Made by a program: the position numbers and the translations under genes. Positions 1-8,516 of a stretch of 58,839 nt of DNA are shown here, in pieces. The stretch's first letter is position 1; the number at the start of each line of letters is the position of its first letter. The stretch comes from Bryobacterales bacterium. GTDB lineage: Bacteria; Acidobacteriota; Terriglobia; Bryobacterales; Bryobacteraceae. The notes below the pieces were generated by a model. That model was given only the letters and a program-made list of their open reading frames with translations, was not told where the DNA came from and ran no database searches. The stretch covers positions 1-58,839 of the forward strand of contig PLRS01000132.1 in the NCBI GenBank assembly GCA_003164035.1, in the 5' to 3' direction.

Positions 1-7
1 TGGCTAC

Positions 8-1912
8 TCAGGCTGTCCCCCTGCGTTCCGTCCCCCTGCGTTCCGTCCCCGAACCTGGTCCTGTCTTATAGTTTCCAGAACCATACTTGTCCTCAAGCAG
101 GTCTTTAGCCCAAGACTTTCCATTTTGTCCGGCCTTGGGAACTTTACCCTTCGCCCAACTAGGAATATCATCCGCTGCACCCTTGCCAGATGCTCCATTG
201 CGAATCTTGAAAATCGTTCCACCGATAGTATCGTCAGAATCATCAAACCCTTGTTGCCGAAGCCTGAGTTGGCCCTCAACATAATGGTAGCCGTCCATAA
301 TCTGCTTATTTGTAAGACCTGAGAATGCCTGTCCAGATGACTTGTCGCCGACGGTAACCCCTTGCTTATTCATTGTGCCCAACGCACTCTGAGCATCCTT
401 CGCTAGCGCATTTTCAAGACCAGCATTATTTACCCAATGGTTATAGCTCCACCAATTTTTCAATTCCTGCCAAAAATGGCCATCCGGGTCCGTTCTACTC
501 AGAGGATTGTTCCGCACATACGAATACAGATTGAGACTTTGTGGATCGTCGAGCTTCGCGTACGGTACAGGCTCGGCTTTCGCTGACCAATCCGGCGACA
601 TAAACCCGCCCATGCTGCTGCTGAAGTAGCGGGCCATGAAATAGTCGTTGCCTGATTCTGAGTCACGTTCTTTGCCGGTGAACTTCTGCGTCGGGAAATT
701 GGCTGACCCGTAGCTTGGAATCACCCTGCTGCTGCGGAGGCTTGCCAGGTCTTCGCCGAAGGGCATGTAGTCGAATCGGTGCTTCGGGTTTCCGCTGCTA
801 TCCGTCACCAGGCGGGTGCTTCCCAAATGGTCCGCGGTCAGATACGTCGTGCCCGAGTCCCAATTCGTCGTCGCCGCGGTGGAGTATTCCGCCGCCAATT
901 GACCCGCGCCGTCGTAGACGTAGGTGATCGCGGTCCCGCTCCCGGCCTGCGCCTTGGTGACCCGGTGTCCGTCGGCGTCGTAGCTGTAATTGTACGTTAC
1001 GCCGCCGTAAACGTACTGCTGCAGCCGGTTTTGCGCGTCGTACGTCATTTGGCCGAGCGCGGGATCGTCATGCAGGTTCCCCGATCCGTCGTAGGCATCG
1101 GGCGGCATGGCCGCTCCGGTCGATTGCTGTACGAGCTGATTCGTCTTCGGGTTGAACTGAATACCGCCGGTTGGCGTCAGCAGGCCGGGGGTGTAGGATG
1201 GCGAGCCCGTCTCCCAGCGGTTTCCAAAGCCGTCGTAGCTATTGGTCGCGCTCCACCCGGTGAAGGCGCTCCCCGCCGTTGGCACTTCGGAAACTGTGGT
1301 CAACCGGTTCACCGAATCGTACCCATACGTCTGCTGGGACGCGGCGGATTGCGCGGTCGACGGCTCGTTCAGGCTGATGGTCTGGCTTTGCAGGTTGCCG
1401 TTATTGGTGGAGCAGGACGTCCCACCCGCCGGGCAGAAAAAGAATCCCAGCGCCAGCAAAGACCCGGCCTGGATTCCGGTCATCTGCAGCCGGTCGTTGT
1501 AGGTGGTAGTTTCCGTGAGCTGATTGCCCAGCAACGAAGTGTGCGGTGCCCCTTGCGGCCAGTACGCCGAAATGTTGGTGTACGCTTTGGCGCTGGCGCC
1601 GCCGCCGCCGCTCTGGCACATGCCGCGGCCCTGGGTCTGATCGACCCAGCTCACGCGGGCATCCTGGTCGTAGCAGGTTGTCACGGTGCGGCCCGATGGA
1701 TGCGCCAGGCTGGCCAAGCTATCGTCATTGTAATACGTATACAAAAAGGGATAGGAGTTGGCGCTGCCGGAAGTGCTCTGCGTGCTGCCCGTCAGGCGGC
1801 CCGCCTTGTCGTAGGAGTACGACGTGGACGACACATCGGCCAGCGGATTGCCGGTGAAGGCCGCCGCCCCGGTCTTGCGAAGCCACTGGCCCGAGCCTGC
1901 GTCCCGCCGCAC
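8..1912 (-). CDS. RHS/YD-repeat protein fragment with toxin-like C-terminal tip
   Basis: A 634-residue reading frame made of YD-type repeats (for example YSYDKAGRLTGS near residue 30 and YSYDADGHRVTKA near 310). It is followed by the RHS core: DHLGSTRLV near 361, TGKERDSESGNDYFMARYF near 413 and the closing NNPLSRTDPDGH just before residue 480. RHS proteins are shells that carry a variable C-terminal toxin. Here the tip is about 155 residues and contains PSWAKGKVPKAGQNGKSWA and YGSGNYKTGPGSG, a pattern I associate with polymorphic-toxin tips, although I cannot name the family with certainty. The frame ends just after PGSG in GTERR repeats coded by a 15-bp tandem repeat, so the tip is probably truncated. 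The 5' end is also incomplete: the first usable start is a GTG at 1912, the frame stays open to a stop near 1984 without an ATG, and full RHS proteins are usually far longer. Probably a displaced or decaying cassette. Confidence 0.8.
   Translation of the reverse strand: MRRDAGSGQWLRKTGAAAFTGNPLADVSSTSYSYDKAGRLTGSTQSTSGSANSYPFLYTYYNDDSLASLAHPSGRTVTTCYDQDARVSWVDQTQGRGMCQSGGGGASAKAYTNISAYWPQGAPHTSLLGNQLTETTTYNDRLQMTGIQAGSLLALGFFFCPAGGTSCSTNNGNLQSQTISLNEPSTAQSAASQQTYGYDSVNRLTTVSEVPTAGSAFTGWSATNSYDGFGNRWETGSPSYTPGLLTPTGGIQFNPKTNQLVQQSTGAAMPPDAYDGSGNLHDDPALGQMTYDAQNRLQQYVYGGVTYNYSYDADGHRVTKAQAGSGTAITYVYDGAGQLAAEYSTAATTNWDSGTTYLTADHLGSTRLVTDSSGNPKHRFDYMPFGEDLASLRSSRVIPSYGSANFPTQKFTGKERDSESGNDYFMARYFSSSMGGFMSPDWSAKAEPVPYAKLDDPQSLNLYSYVRNNPLSRTDPDGHFWQELKNWWSYNHWVNNAGLENALAKDAQSALGTMNKQGVTVGDKSSGQAFSGLTNKQIMDGYHYVEGQLRLRQQGFDDSDDTIGGTIFKIRNGASGKGAADDIPSWAKGKVPKAGQNGKSWAKDLLEDKYGSGNYKTGPGSGTERRGTERRGTA
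21..50. repeat. 15-bp tandem repeat, two copies
   Basis: CTGCGTTCCGTCCCC occurs twice in direct succession (21-35 and 36-50). On the minus strand it encodes the GTERR GTERR tail of the RHS fragment, directly before its stop codon. The unit is a multiple of three, so it lengthens the frame without shifting it. Confidence 0.9.
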
Positions 1913-2163
1913 GTGCCGTGCAACTTTGTGCGGCTTCTTTGTGCAAGTTTGGGCATTCTCGGCTACTGGTACGCGTAGAACTTATGGCACCCGAAGCCTT
2001 TTAGATTCAACGGCGAATCCAGCACCGCCAACATCGCTGGTACCACTCGGATGTCCCGATTTCACCAAATTGTTGGGACCGTACCTGTAGGGTACGTGCA
2101 TGACTCGGAAACGGGTTTGGATTCTCGCAGACTGAAAGTGTAACCAGAGAGAAGCCAACCATC

Positions 2164-2847
2164 ATGATCAGGATCAATTGGATGTTCGCCGCACTGCTGT
2201 TGGGAGCCGCTTCCCTACCCTTGAACGCGACGTCGGTCTATACGTACACTTTCGAAACCGCCAGTGCCGATCTGGGTGAAAGCCATAGCTACGGCACCGC
2301 GCCATACGCCATTACGGTGTACGGTTATGATGGCACTTCGACGAACTCTCTCAATACGCCGGCGGAGCTTTCCGAGACAACGAGCGGCCTGGGTTTGGCG
2401 GGGAGCCACAGCCTGGTTACGACCAGCGACTTCGTGACCGTCGATTTTGCCGATCCGGAGACGCTGAACGGGGCAACGGCCGACTTTGAAGTGGGCGATT
2501 TGTCGAGCGGCGAAGGCTGGGAACTGTTCGGGTCGGACACGTTGGGCGAACTGGGAACGCCGATCACGTCGAACACGGCCGGTTGGGGTACGGCGGCCAA
2601 CGCGTGGGAAACGATTCCCAATCTGGCGGACTACACCTATTATTCGTTGCAGGCGGTGAAGCTTCCGGGTTACGGCCAGATGATCGCCAATTGCGGGACG
2701 TCCTCGGCGGGTTTCACGGTGCTGGGTGTTAAGGTGGCGGGGGCAAGCGCGGCACCCACGCCGGAACCGGCGACCTGCGTGATGGTGGGACTGGCGCTGA
2801 TCGGGCTGAGCCTGGGTACTCGCCGGTTGTGCTCGCGAAGAGGTTAA
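2164..2847 (+). CDS. PEP-CTERM sorting domain protein
   Basis: A 227-residue secreted protein. The N-terminus is a Sec signal peptide (hydrophobic residues 7-22, cut near LNA-TS). The C-terminus is a PEP-CTERM tail: PTPEPAT, a hydrophobic helix (about 205-217) and a basic end (RRLCSRRG). In this family an exosortase in the inner membrane cleaves the tail during export to the surface or extracellular matrix. No exosortase gene lies in the window. The body is rich in Ser, Thr and Gly with few charged residues and has no recognised domain. The start is the ATG at 2164, with AGAGAGAAG about 8 nt upstream. It stands alone between the RHS fragment and the next secreted protein. Its role is unknown. 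Confidence 0.85.
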   Translation: MIRINWMFAALLLGAASLPLNATSVYTYTFETASADLGESHSYGTAPYAITVYGYDGTSTNSLNTPAELSETTSGLGLAGSHSLVTTSDFVTVDFADPETLNGATADFEVGDLSSGEGWELFGSDTLGELGTPITSNTAGWGTAANAWETIPNLADYTYYSLQAVKLPGYGQMIANCGTSSAGFTVLGVKVAGASAAPTPEPATCVMVGLALIGLSLGTRRLCSRRG

Positions 2848-2978
2848 ACGTAGCCGGGTTTCCCTCCTCCGCCACAGGAAGCGGGCTGGCGATGGCCACC
2901 TGTCCGGTATTTTTCGCTCCAACGGGAACTTTTCCGGCGATCCGGGCAATCTCTTAGTGAACGGAGGTTTTGGACCGG

Positions 2979-3764
2979 ATGAAAAAACTACTGAGTATCG
3001 GGATACTGGCCGGAGCGGTGCTTTTGGCGCAGGGCCCGCCGCCACGTGGACCGCGCGGCGGTTTCGGTGGACCGGGTCCGGAATTGTTTGGCATGCGCGG
3101 CGAGATGGGGGCTGGCGTGACCGGCGCGCCTTTCTCCGGCACGCAAACGACCGTCCATACCCAGGTACTGGCCAATGGCAACACGATCCAGCGGCAGGAG
3201 CAGACCACTCTGTCTCGCGACAGCCAGGGAAGAGTGCGGGCGGAGACCACCCGAACCGGGCCGGACGGGCAAGGCAGCCGTACCATGGTCGAGATCGCCG
3301 ATCCGGTGGCGGGAGTGAGGCGGATGCTGAATGCGCAGAATAAGACCGCCGTCGAGACCACCCTGCCCGTGCGCCAGAATCGTGGCAATCGTTCCGGGAC
3401 CGCGCGGCCCAATGCGGCCGGGCAGCGGAGCCAGGATTTGGCCAACATCGTAAGAGAAGACCTGGGCACCCAGACCATCAACGGCGTGGCCGCCACCGGC
3501 ACGAGGGTGACTCACACTATTGCAGCCAACACCATCGGCAACGCGCAGGCGATTCAGATTGTGCGCGAAACCTGGATGTCGCCGGACCTGAAGATCCCGG
3601 TGATGGTGAAGACGACCGACCCACGCTTCGGAACCACGGTGACACAGCTTACCAGCGTCAACCGCGCGGAGCCGGATGCTTCGCTGTTCCAGACCCCTGC
3701 CGACTATACGGTCACCAAAGGACACGGTCCGGCGGCACGCGGCAACCGTCCGCCCGTTCAATAG
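2979..3764 (+). CDS. secreted hypothetical protein
   Basis: About 261 residues. I start at the ATG at 2979 because GGAGG lies about 11 nt upstream at 2963-2967; an in-frame TTG at 2970 would be too close to it. The N-terminus is a short signal peptide (KKLLSIGILAGAVLLAQG) followed by a Pro/Gly/Arg-rich stretch (GPPPRGPRGGFGGPGP). The rest is a Thr/Arg-rich soluble domain with repeated beta-strand-like segments such as TLSRDSQGRVRAETTR and VEIADPVAGVRRMLNAQ. Similar secreted proteins of unknown function are common in acidobacterial genomes; that is a family impression, not a search result. A strong terminator lies 36 bp after the stop codon, so the transcript ends here. Confidence 0.75.
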   Translation: MKKLLSIGILAGAVLLAQGPPPRGPRGGFGGPGPELFGMRGEMGAGVTGAPFSGTQTTVHTQVLANGNTIQRQEQTTLSRDSQGRVRAETTRTGPDGQGSRTMVEIADPVAGVRRMLNAQNKTAVETTLPVRQNRGNRSGTARPNAAGQRSQDLANIVREDLGTQTINGVAATGTRVTHTIAANTIGNAQAIQIVRETWMSPDLKIPVMVKTTDPRFGTTVTQLTSVNRAEPDASLFQTPADYTVTKGHGPAARGNRPPVQ

Positions 3765-3799
3765 TTTTTGTAGCAGCCCGCATAGCACGATCCCCGTTG

Positions 3800-3833
3800 G
3801 CCGCGGCGCTTGATGCGCCGCGGCGTTTTTTTT
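3800..3833 (+). terminator. Rho-independent terminator
   Basis: A perfect 10-bp GC-rich stem (GCCGCGGCGC / GCGCCGCGGC) with a 5-nt loop is followed by one G and eight Ts. It sits 36 bp after the stop of the secreted hypothetical gene. Confidence 0.9.
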
Positions 3834-3969
3834 GGTGGGCGGGGCCTTTAGGTGCCGTCCGCCGGACAAGGGGCTCACTCGAAATCCTGGTCCGCTCCAC
3901 AATCAAAACAATCCGCGATTGGGACAGATGCCCGCAATGCGGCTATCATGAGTGGCTTGGGACAGCATT

Positions 3970-4101
3970 TCGGAAGTTCGGTAACATATTCGAGGGCAAC
4001 CGCTCCCTCACGGTCGCGGCTCGGAAACGCCCCAGTCCGAGCCGCGACCGTGAGGGAGCGGTTGCAGGATGTGAAACCGTAATTCCGAAACCGGGTACTT
4101 A
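3970..4101. repeat. dispersed palindromic element, family A copy 1
   Basis: The core is a perfect 29-bp inverted repeat (3996-4024 and 4037-4065) with a 12-nt loop, beginning GCAACCGCTCCCT and ending AGGGAGCGGTTGC. The flanks (3970-3995 and 4066-4101) match the flanks of the copy at 27903-28029 in inverted orientation, so the mobile unit is about 130 bp and larger than the palindrome. The unit carries no gene. Together with the terminator it accounts for most of the 364-bp gap between genes. Confidence 0.85.
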
Positions 4102-4128
4102 GGACACGTTCCGATTGCGAGCACTTTA

Positions 4129-5238
4129 ATGCCAATGGATGCCGATTCAAGCTTTCTTACCAGAGTGGACCCGCCGGACCAGGCTGGCGCGGAGGGTCAC
4201 CAGTTTACCCCCGACGGTGGAGTCGCGACGGTTACCAGGGAGCCATCCCAGGATGAGACCGTCCGTAGGAAATTCGAGGTCTTCATCGTCGATTCCGCGG
4301 ATGTGTCGCATGGGGAAGACGACAGCATCGAGCGGGAGGTTTTACAGGACTGCGCGGACGTCCGGCTGCTTCGATTGCGCTCCGAAGAAGAGTTCATGCC
4401 CTATGCGAGTCACGCCGACGCTATCATCCTTTGGCACCACTTACAGTTCACCTCCAGCCTGTTTGGCAACCTCGCCAGGACACGGCTGATCGTGCGCAAC
4501 GGCGTGGGCTACGACAACGTCGACATAGCCGCGGCCGCCGCCAGCGGCATTCGCGTGGCGAATGTGCCGGACTACGGCACCGAGGAGGTGGCCGACCACG
4601 CGATCACCTTGACCTTGGCGCTCATCCGCCAGTTGAAACCGCTGATGGCCGACGTCGCGCAGGGAGGATGGGAGTGGCGAGCGGCCTTGAACTGCCGGAG
4701 AATTCGCGGCCGTGTTTTCGGAGTCGTCGGCTGCGGCCGCATCGGCACGGCGGCGGCTCTGCGCGCGAAAGCGTTCGGTTTCGACGTGCGCTTCTACGAT
4801 CCTTACCTCGCTTCCGGATACGAGAAGGCGATCGGCGTAGGGCGCAGCGCGAGTCTGGAAGAACTGCTGTCGGTTGCCGACGTGGTTTCCGTCCACACAC
4901 CCCTGACCGAAGAAACCCGGCACCTGATTGCCGGCCGGGAGCTGGCGCGGCTGAAGAAGTCGGCTTACCTGGTCAACACGGCGCGCGGTCCGGTGGTATC
5001 TTACGAGGCGCTGTTCGACGCCCTGTCACGGGGTGCGATCGCCGGCGCCGCACTGGATGTACTCGAAGACGAACCGTCCGGAGCCAGCGCGCTCGCGCAG
5101 TTCCCGAATTGCATCGTGACCCCGCACAGCGCGTTCTATTCGCAGGAGTCCCTGATCGAAATGCGGACGAAATCGGCTCTGATCGTCAGAGACGCATTAG
5201 TGCACGGCCGCTATGCCAACGTGGTGAACCGGATATAG
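4129..5238 (+). CDS. D-2-hydroxyacid dehydrogenase (CtBP-like)
   Basis: An NAD(P)-dependent oxidoreductase expected to interconvert a 2-oxo acid and a D-2-hydroxy acid in the cytoplasm. The nucleotide-binding glycine motif GVVGCGRIG is near residue 200. The three catalytic residues are in their usual places: Arg in NTARGPV near 285, Glu in VLEDEP near 312 and His in TPHSAFYS near 335. The overall pattern (RNGVGYDNVDIAAA, YGTEEVADHA) is closest to the C-terminal-binding-protein-like branch. The first 45 residues before KFEVFIVDSA are not family sequence, so the true start may be later than the ATG at 4129; an ATG at 4135 is also in frame. A VOC protein follows 95 bp downstream with its own -10 element. 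The substrate cannot be read from sequence. Confidence 0.85.
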   Translation: MPMDADSSFLTRVDPPDQAGAEGHQFTPDGGVATVTREPSQDETVRRKFEVFIVDSADVSHGEDDSIEREVLQDCADVRLLRLRSEEEFMPYASHADAIILWHHLQFTSSLFGNLARTRLIVRNGVGYDNVDIAAAAASGIRVANVPDYGTEEVADHAITLTLALIRQLKPLMADVAQGGWEWRAALNCRRIRGRVFGVVGCGRIGTAAALRAKAFGFDVRFYDPYLASGYEKAIGVGRSASLEELLSVADVVSVHTPLTEETRHLIAGRELARLKKSAYLVNTARGPVVSYEALFDALSRGAIAGAALDVLEDEPSGASALAQFPNCIVTPHSAFYSQESLIEMRTKSALIVRDALVHGRYANVVNRI

Positions 5239-5319
5239 TGGGCTGGGGCAAGCGCCGGGACGAGTCCCGACGTGGCAGGCTGGGAGCCCGCTCCACGGAA
5301 AAAACGGCCCGAGGCGCGT

Positions 5320-5325
5320 TACAAT
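5320..5325 (+). promoter_or_regulatory. -10 element TACAAT, start codon 8 nt away
   Basis: TACAAT lies 8 nt before the ATG at 5334. No Shine-Dalgarno sequence fits between them, which suggests a leaderless transcript. Confidence 0.45.
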
Positions 5326-5333
5326 CGCGGATT

Positions 5334-5717
5334 ATGGTGACAGGCATTGAACACGCCGCGATTGCATCGCCCGACCCGGAGCAGTTGGCCCACTGGTACG
5401 TGGACTGCCTCGGCTTCACGATCAATTATCAGTCGAAGAACAGCCGCACGGTGTTTGTCAAGACGCCGGATGGGTCGATGATCGAGATCATCGAAGCCGA
5501 AGGGCCGGCCGGCGAGCCAGCCAAATTGAACGACGCCGGCCTGCGCCACCTGGCGCTCCAGGTCGAGGACTTTCCAGCCGCCTGCCGGCACCTCCAGGAG
5601 AAAGGAGTGACGTTTCTCGCCGAGCCGGTGCGGAAGGGGGGTAACTCCCTGGTATTTTTCCGCGATCCGGACGGAAACATTCTCCACTTGCTGCACCGCG
5701 AAACCCCGCTTCCCTGA
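5334..5717 (+). CDS. VOC/glyoxalase superfamily protein
   Basis: A 127-residue single-unit protein with the two beta-alpha-beta-beta-beta halves of the vicinal oxygen chelate fold. Visible landmarks are GIEHAAIASPDPEQLAHWY at the N-terminus, SMIEIIEA at the end of the first half, LRHLALQVEDF at the start of the second and FRDPDGNILHLLHR at the end. The two histidines (EHAAI, RHLAL) and the Glu of IEIIE are in metal-ligand positions. The fourth position, commonly Glu in 'GNxxEL', is His here (NILHLL), as in some other subfamilies. It lies downstream of the hydroxyacid dehydrogenase and could act on a related 2-oxo compound, but that is inference. The start is the ATG at 5334; a longer overlapping frame upstream is a shadow of the dehydrogenase. 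Confidence 0.8.
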   Translation: MVTGIEHAAIASPDPEQLAHWYVDCLGFTINYQSKNSRTVFVKTPDGSMIEIIEAEGPAGEPAKLNDAGLRHLALQVEDFPAACRHLQEKGVTFLAEPVRKGGNSLVFFRDPDGNILHLLHRETPLP

Positions 5718-5742
5718 AGGCTGCGCCGGCGGCGCGAGGTAA

Positions 5743-6147
5743 CTACACCGAATCGAACAATAACACGGTATAGTCCTTCGACTTAAGTGTGTTTTCTATA
5801 GTGGGCCACGCCTTTTTGTGTACCTCGGAGGCTACCCATTTCTGTCTCAGCTCCTCGCTCTGGTACGTCAATTGGAAGCGGTAATTGACGCCGCCGGGCG
5901 CCGCGCCCTGGAGAGCCGATCGCAGCTTGCACATCTTCACATCGACATAGCCCGGGAACTTGACGGCCGCGGGCTTGAAGACAGTATGGAAGTTGTGCAG
6001 CATCTCCCGTTCCTTGGCCGGATCGACCGATAGATCCACGTGCAGAACGATGGGGTTGGGCGCCGGCTTGTTCGGCTCTTGGGCGCCCGCGCCGCTCAGA
6101 CCGGCGGTGGCGCCCAGCATTGCCTTGAGGTAAGATCGTCGCTTCAT
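5743..6147 (-). CDS. small exported Dabb/ABM-like protein
   Basis: About 134 residues. The start is the ATG at 6147 (MKRRSYLKAMLG); a GTG one codon earlier is possible, and GGGAG lies just upstream. The RRSYLK followed by a small hydrophobic stretch (AMLGATAGLSGAGA) looks like a short Tat-type export signal. The remainder (PIVLHVDLSVDPAKERE ... NYRFQLTYQSEELRQKWVAS) has the length and strand pattern of dimeric alpha-beta barrel proteins such as the antibiotic-biosynthesis-monooxygenase/Dabb group. No catalytic residue can be assigned. It lies 19 bp after the SMP-30-like gene on the same strand, so the two are probably co-transcribed. Fold assignment moderate, function unknown. Confidence 0.6.
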   Translation of the reverse strand: MKRRSYLKAMLGATAGLSGAGAQEPNKPAPNPIVLHVDLSVDPAKEREMLHNFHTVFKPAAVKFPGYVDVKMCKLRSALQGAAPGGVNYRFQLTYQSEELRQKWVASEVHKKAWPTIENTLKSKDYTVLLFDSV

Positions 6148-6166
6148 CACTCTCCCTTATTTGTAG

Positions 6167-7186
6167 TTAGTAAAGCGGTTTCTCGCCCGCTACGGCGAGC
6201 CGGATGCGGTATACGCCGGTTCGGGCGGTAATATAGAGCGTCTTGCCGTCTTCGGCCCAGGCGCAGTTGGCGGGTGTCTCGGGCGTTTTGATCGTGCCCA
6301 GGTGCTTGCCATCGGGTGAGAATACCCAGACGCCGCCCGGGCCGCTGCCGTAAATATTACCTTGCACATCGACCTTCATGCCGTCGGGGTTGCCGTCTTC
6401 CTTCACATCGGTCACATCGGCGAGCACCCTGCCGTTAGAGACAGTGCCATTCGCGGCCACGTCGTATCGCATGAAGACTTTGTGCTTTTCGTCGGAGTTA
6501 TCGACGTAGAAGGTCTTCTCGTCGGGCGAGAAGGCCAACCCATTGGGGCGCGTCAGGTCCTTGACCACCACTTGCAACTTGCCGGCGGCGTAACGGAAGA
6601 CACCGTTGAATTTCAGCTCCTTGGCGGGGTCGTCGTCTTGTTTTAACAGACCGTATGGCGGATCGGTGAAGTACAGCGCGCCGTCGGACTTATAGACCAG
6701 GTCGTTGGGGCTATTCAAGCGCTTGCCCTGGTATTTCTCCAGGTAAGGCGTCATGGTGAGGTCCTTAGCCACGCGCACAATGCGGCGATTGGTGTGCTGG
6801 CAAAGGAGGATGAAGCCGTCCTTATCGGCGACCATGGCGTTGGAGCCGATAAAAGACCCCGGAGGGGCGGACGACTGACCTCCGGAATTCCGGATCAGGA
6901 CTTGCACCTGTCCGGACGGCGTGATGGAGCGAACCACATTTCCGACCACGTCGCTAAACCACAGGGTTCCGTCGGGCCGCCACACCGGCCCCTCGGTAAA
7001 TTGGAATCCGCCGCCCACCTTTTCAATTTGCGCATCCTTGGGTACGAGCGAATCGAACGCCGGATCGAGGCGAACGATGCTCCCCACGCCGTGCGTTTCG
7101 GCCACGGGCGCGGGCGCCGGTGCTTGAGAGCAGCCAACCAGCAGGACGGTAACAGGGAGAACAAGCAAAGATTTCATATTGGTCAT
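6167..7186 (-). CDS. SMP-30/gluconolactonase-like lipoprotein
   Basis: About 339 residues. The start is the ATG at 7186 (MTNMKS); the ATG at 7177 is equally possible. The signal peptide ends in a lipobox (LLVGC), so the mature protein should be a lipid-anchored periplasmic protein. The body is a six-bladed beta-propeller of the SMP-30/gluconolactonase/LRE type: FQFTEGPVWRPDGTLWFSD near the start, LNSPNDLVYKSDGALYFTDP in the middle, and RPNGLAFSPDEKTFYV then DGNPDGMKVDVQGNIYGSGP later. The Glu, Asn and Asp of these motifs match the calcium and substrate ligands of the family. The likely reaction is hydrolysis of a sugar lactone. With the dehydrogenase, IclR and lactonase genes nearby it fits sugar-acid metabolism, but the substrate is inferred. 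Confidence 0.8.
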   Translation of the reverse strand: MTNMKSLLVLPVTVLLVGCSQAPAPAPVAETHGVGSIVRLDPAFDSLVPKDAQIEKVGGGFQFTEGPVWRPDGTLWFSDVVGNVVRSITPSGQVQVLIRNSGGQSSAPPGSFIGSNAMVADKDGFILLCQHTNRRIVRVAKDLTMTPYLEKYQGKRLNSPNDLVYKSDGALYFTDPPYGLLKQDDDPAKELKFNGVFRYAAGKLQVVVKDLTRPNGLAFSPDEKTFYVDNSDEKHKVFMRYDVAANGTVSNGRVLADVTDVKEDGNPDGMKVDVQGNIYGSGPGGVWVFSPDGKHLGTIKTPETPANCAWAEDGKTLYITARTGVYRIRLAVAGEKPLY

Positions 7187-7480
7187 TTGCGGGACAACGC
7201 TTTCTTTTTCATGCCGGGAGTCACTTGTTCCAGGCATAACTGCAATTGTTTCCAAAACCGCACTCAACGTCAAGGAAATCTTTACAACCGGCGCAAACGC
7301 ATGTTAAAGGAGCCGGCTTCGAACGACATAGGTTATGCCGGTAGTCTTAGGAGTTATCCATGGCACGGGTTACTCCGAGCTTCGGAGTGTTGTGGCTTAT
7401 CCGCGCGACCGCTGGCAGCAACGCCAACGTGAAGCCGCCGCGCCATTTTCATTTCCCGCCGGAGGGCCGGCAGGCGGCTC
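7187..7480. other. intergenic region, nothing further seen
   Basis: The space between the divergent SMP-30-like and IclR genes holds the IclR promoter at its right end. Otherwise I see no open frame with coding character, no RNA gene and no repeat. Confidence 0.5.
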
Positions 7481-7509
7481 TTGACATTTGCGTAGGGGTC
7501 GACTAGGCT
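7481..7509 (+). promoter_or_regulatory. sigma70-type promoter for the IclR gene
   Basis: A perfect -35 TTGACA (7481-7486), a 17-nt spacer and a weak -10 TAGGCT (7504-7509) lie 42 bp before the GTG start of the regulator. Spacing is ideal; the -10 is poor, as expected for an activated or autoregulated gene. Confidence 0.45.
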
Positions 7510-7551
7510 TTCCTTGAGAGATGGTCTTTCGGGGCGCCTAGGGAGTCGGCC

Positions 7552-8310
7552 GTGAAGCCTGCTACGACGGTGGTGAAGGTTTGCCGCATCATGGACCAGT
7601 TCCGCGACCGGTCCGCGTTAGGCGTAACCGAGCTGGCCCGCAGAACCCAACTGCTGCCGAGCGACGTTCACCGCATCCTGACATCGCTCAAAGCCGACGG
7701 CTATATTTCCCAGGATCCGGAAACCAAGCAGTACCGGCTGGGGCTGGCAATCATGCGGCTGGGCCTCGCGGCCTTTCAGCGTAGCGTGCTGGCGGAGAAG
7801 GCGCGGCCCGAGCTGGTGCGGCTCTCGCAGGAGATCGAAGCTAGCACTCACCTGGGGGTCCTGGACGAACGGGAGCTGGAGGTGGTGCTGGTGGACCAGA
7901 TCGACGCTTCGCCCAAGAAAATGTTCCGGCCACATTTGGGCGGGGCGGAACCGCTGCATTGCACGGCGCTGGGGAAACCCATCCTGGCCGGCATGAACCG
8001 GCATTTGATGCTGTACGCGCTGGAGAAGCGGGGCTTGGCAAGGAGCACGCGGCACACCATCACCGACGTGGCCACGCTGGAGAGACAGTTCCAACAGGTG
8101 CGCCAGCAGGGTTACGCGGTGGATCGGGAAGAGTGTGCCGAGGGGGTTTGCTGCATTGGGAGTCCAGTACGGGATTATACCGGGGCGGTGGTGGCCGCCA
8201 TCAGCGTTTCCATGCCCACGGGGCAGTTCCTGATATGGGAGGAAGCGGATCTCGCCGCATGTGTAAAGGCCGCCGGGGCGGCGGTATCGTCGTCGCTCGG
8301 GGTCTGCTAA
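7552..8310 (+). CDS. IclR-family transcriptional regulator
   Basis: 252 residues. An N-terminal winged helix-turn-helix (residues 5-60, with LGVTELARRTQLLPSDVHRI as recognition region) is followed by the IclR effector domain (about 80-245; ALGKPILAGM, YAVDREECAEGVCCIGSPV and AAISVSMP are typical). Family members sense small organic or sugar acids and control nearby catabolic genes. The GTG start at 7552 has GGGAG 7 nt upstream and a TTGACA-N17 promoter. It points toward the TonB-dependent receptor and sugar-oxidation genes that begin 200 bp downstream, so it is the probable regulator of that locus; this is inferred from position only. Confidence 0.9.
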   Translation: MKPATTVVKVCRIMDQFRDRSALGVTELARRTQLLPSDVHRILTSLKADGYISQDPETKQYRLGLAIMRLGLAAFQRSVLAEKARPELVRLSQEIEASTHLGVLDERELEVVLVDQIDASPKKMFRPHLGGAEPLHCTALGKPILAGMNRHLMLYALEKRGLARSTRHTITDVATLERQFQQVRQQGYAVDREECAEGVCCIGSPVRDYTGAVVAAISVSMPTGQFLIWEEADLAACVKAAGAAVSSSLGVC

Positions 8311-8516
8311 CCGCGGCCGCGGCCAGCCAAAACCATTTCAATACTTCTGAATAGCGTCTTGACCGGGTTGCGCCGCGTCTGCCATCATCGCTCAGAGTTT
8401 CGGTGGTCAATCGAGACAAGTGCGGCCTGGCGAAAACGCTTCCCCGCGGCTTTGCCCGTGCCCGAGTGGCGCGCGGCTCGATCCGCGGGCAGACACAGGC
8501 CGGAGAAAGGGTGACC

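Noticed and set aside
779-1978. 399-residue open frame on plus strand
   Set aside because: It is the antisense of the RHS fragment, rich in Arg/Gly/Ala without domains; the minus frame has clear RHS motifs.
4431-5333. N-terminal extension of the VOC protein
   Set aside because: The frame overlaps the hydroxyacid dehydrogenase in another phase and is Arg-rich; only the part from the ATG at 5334 shows VOC motifs.
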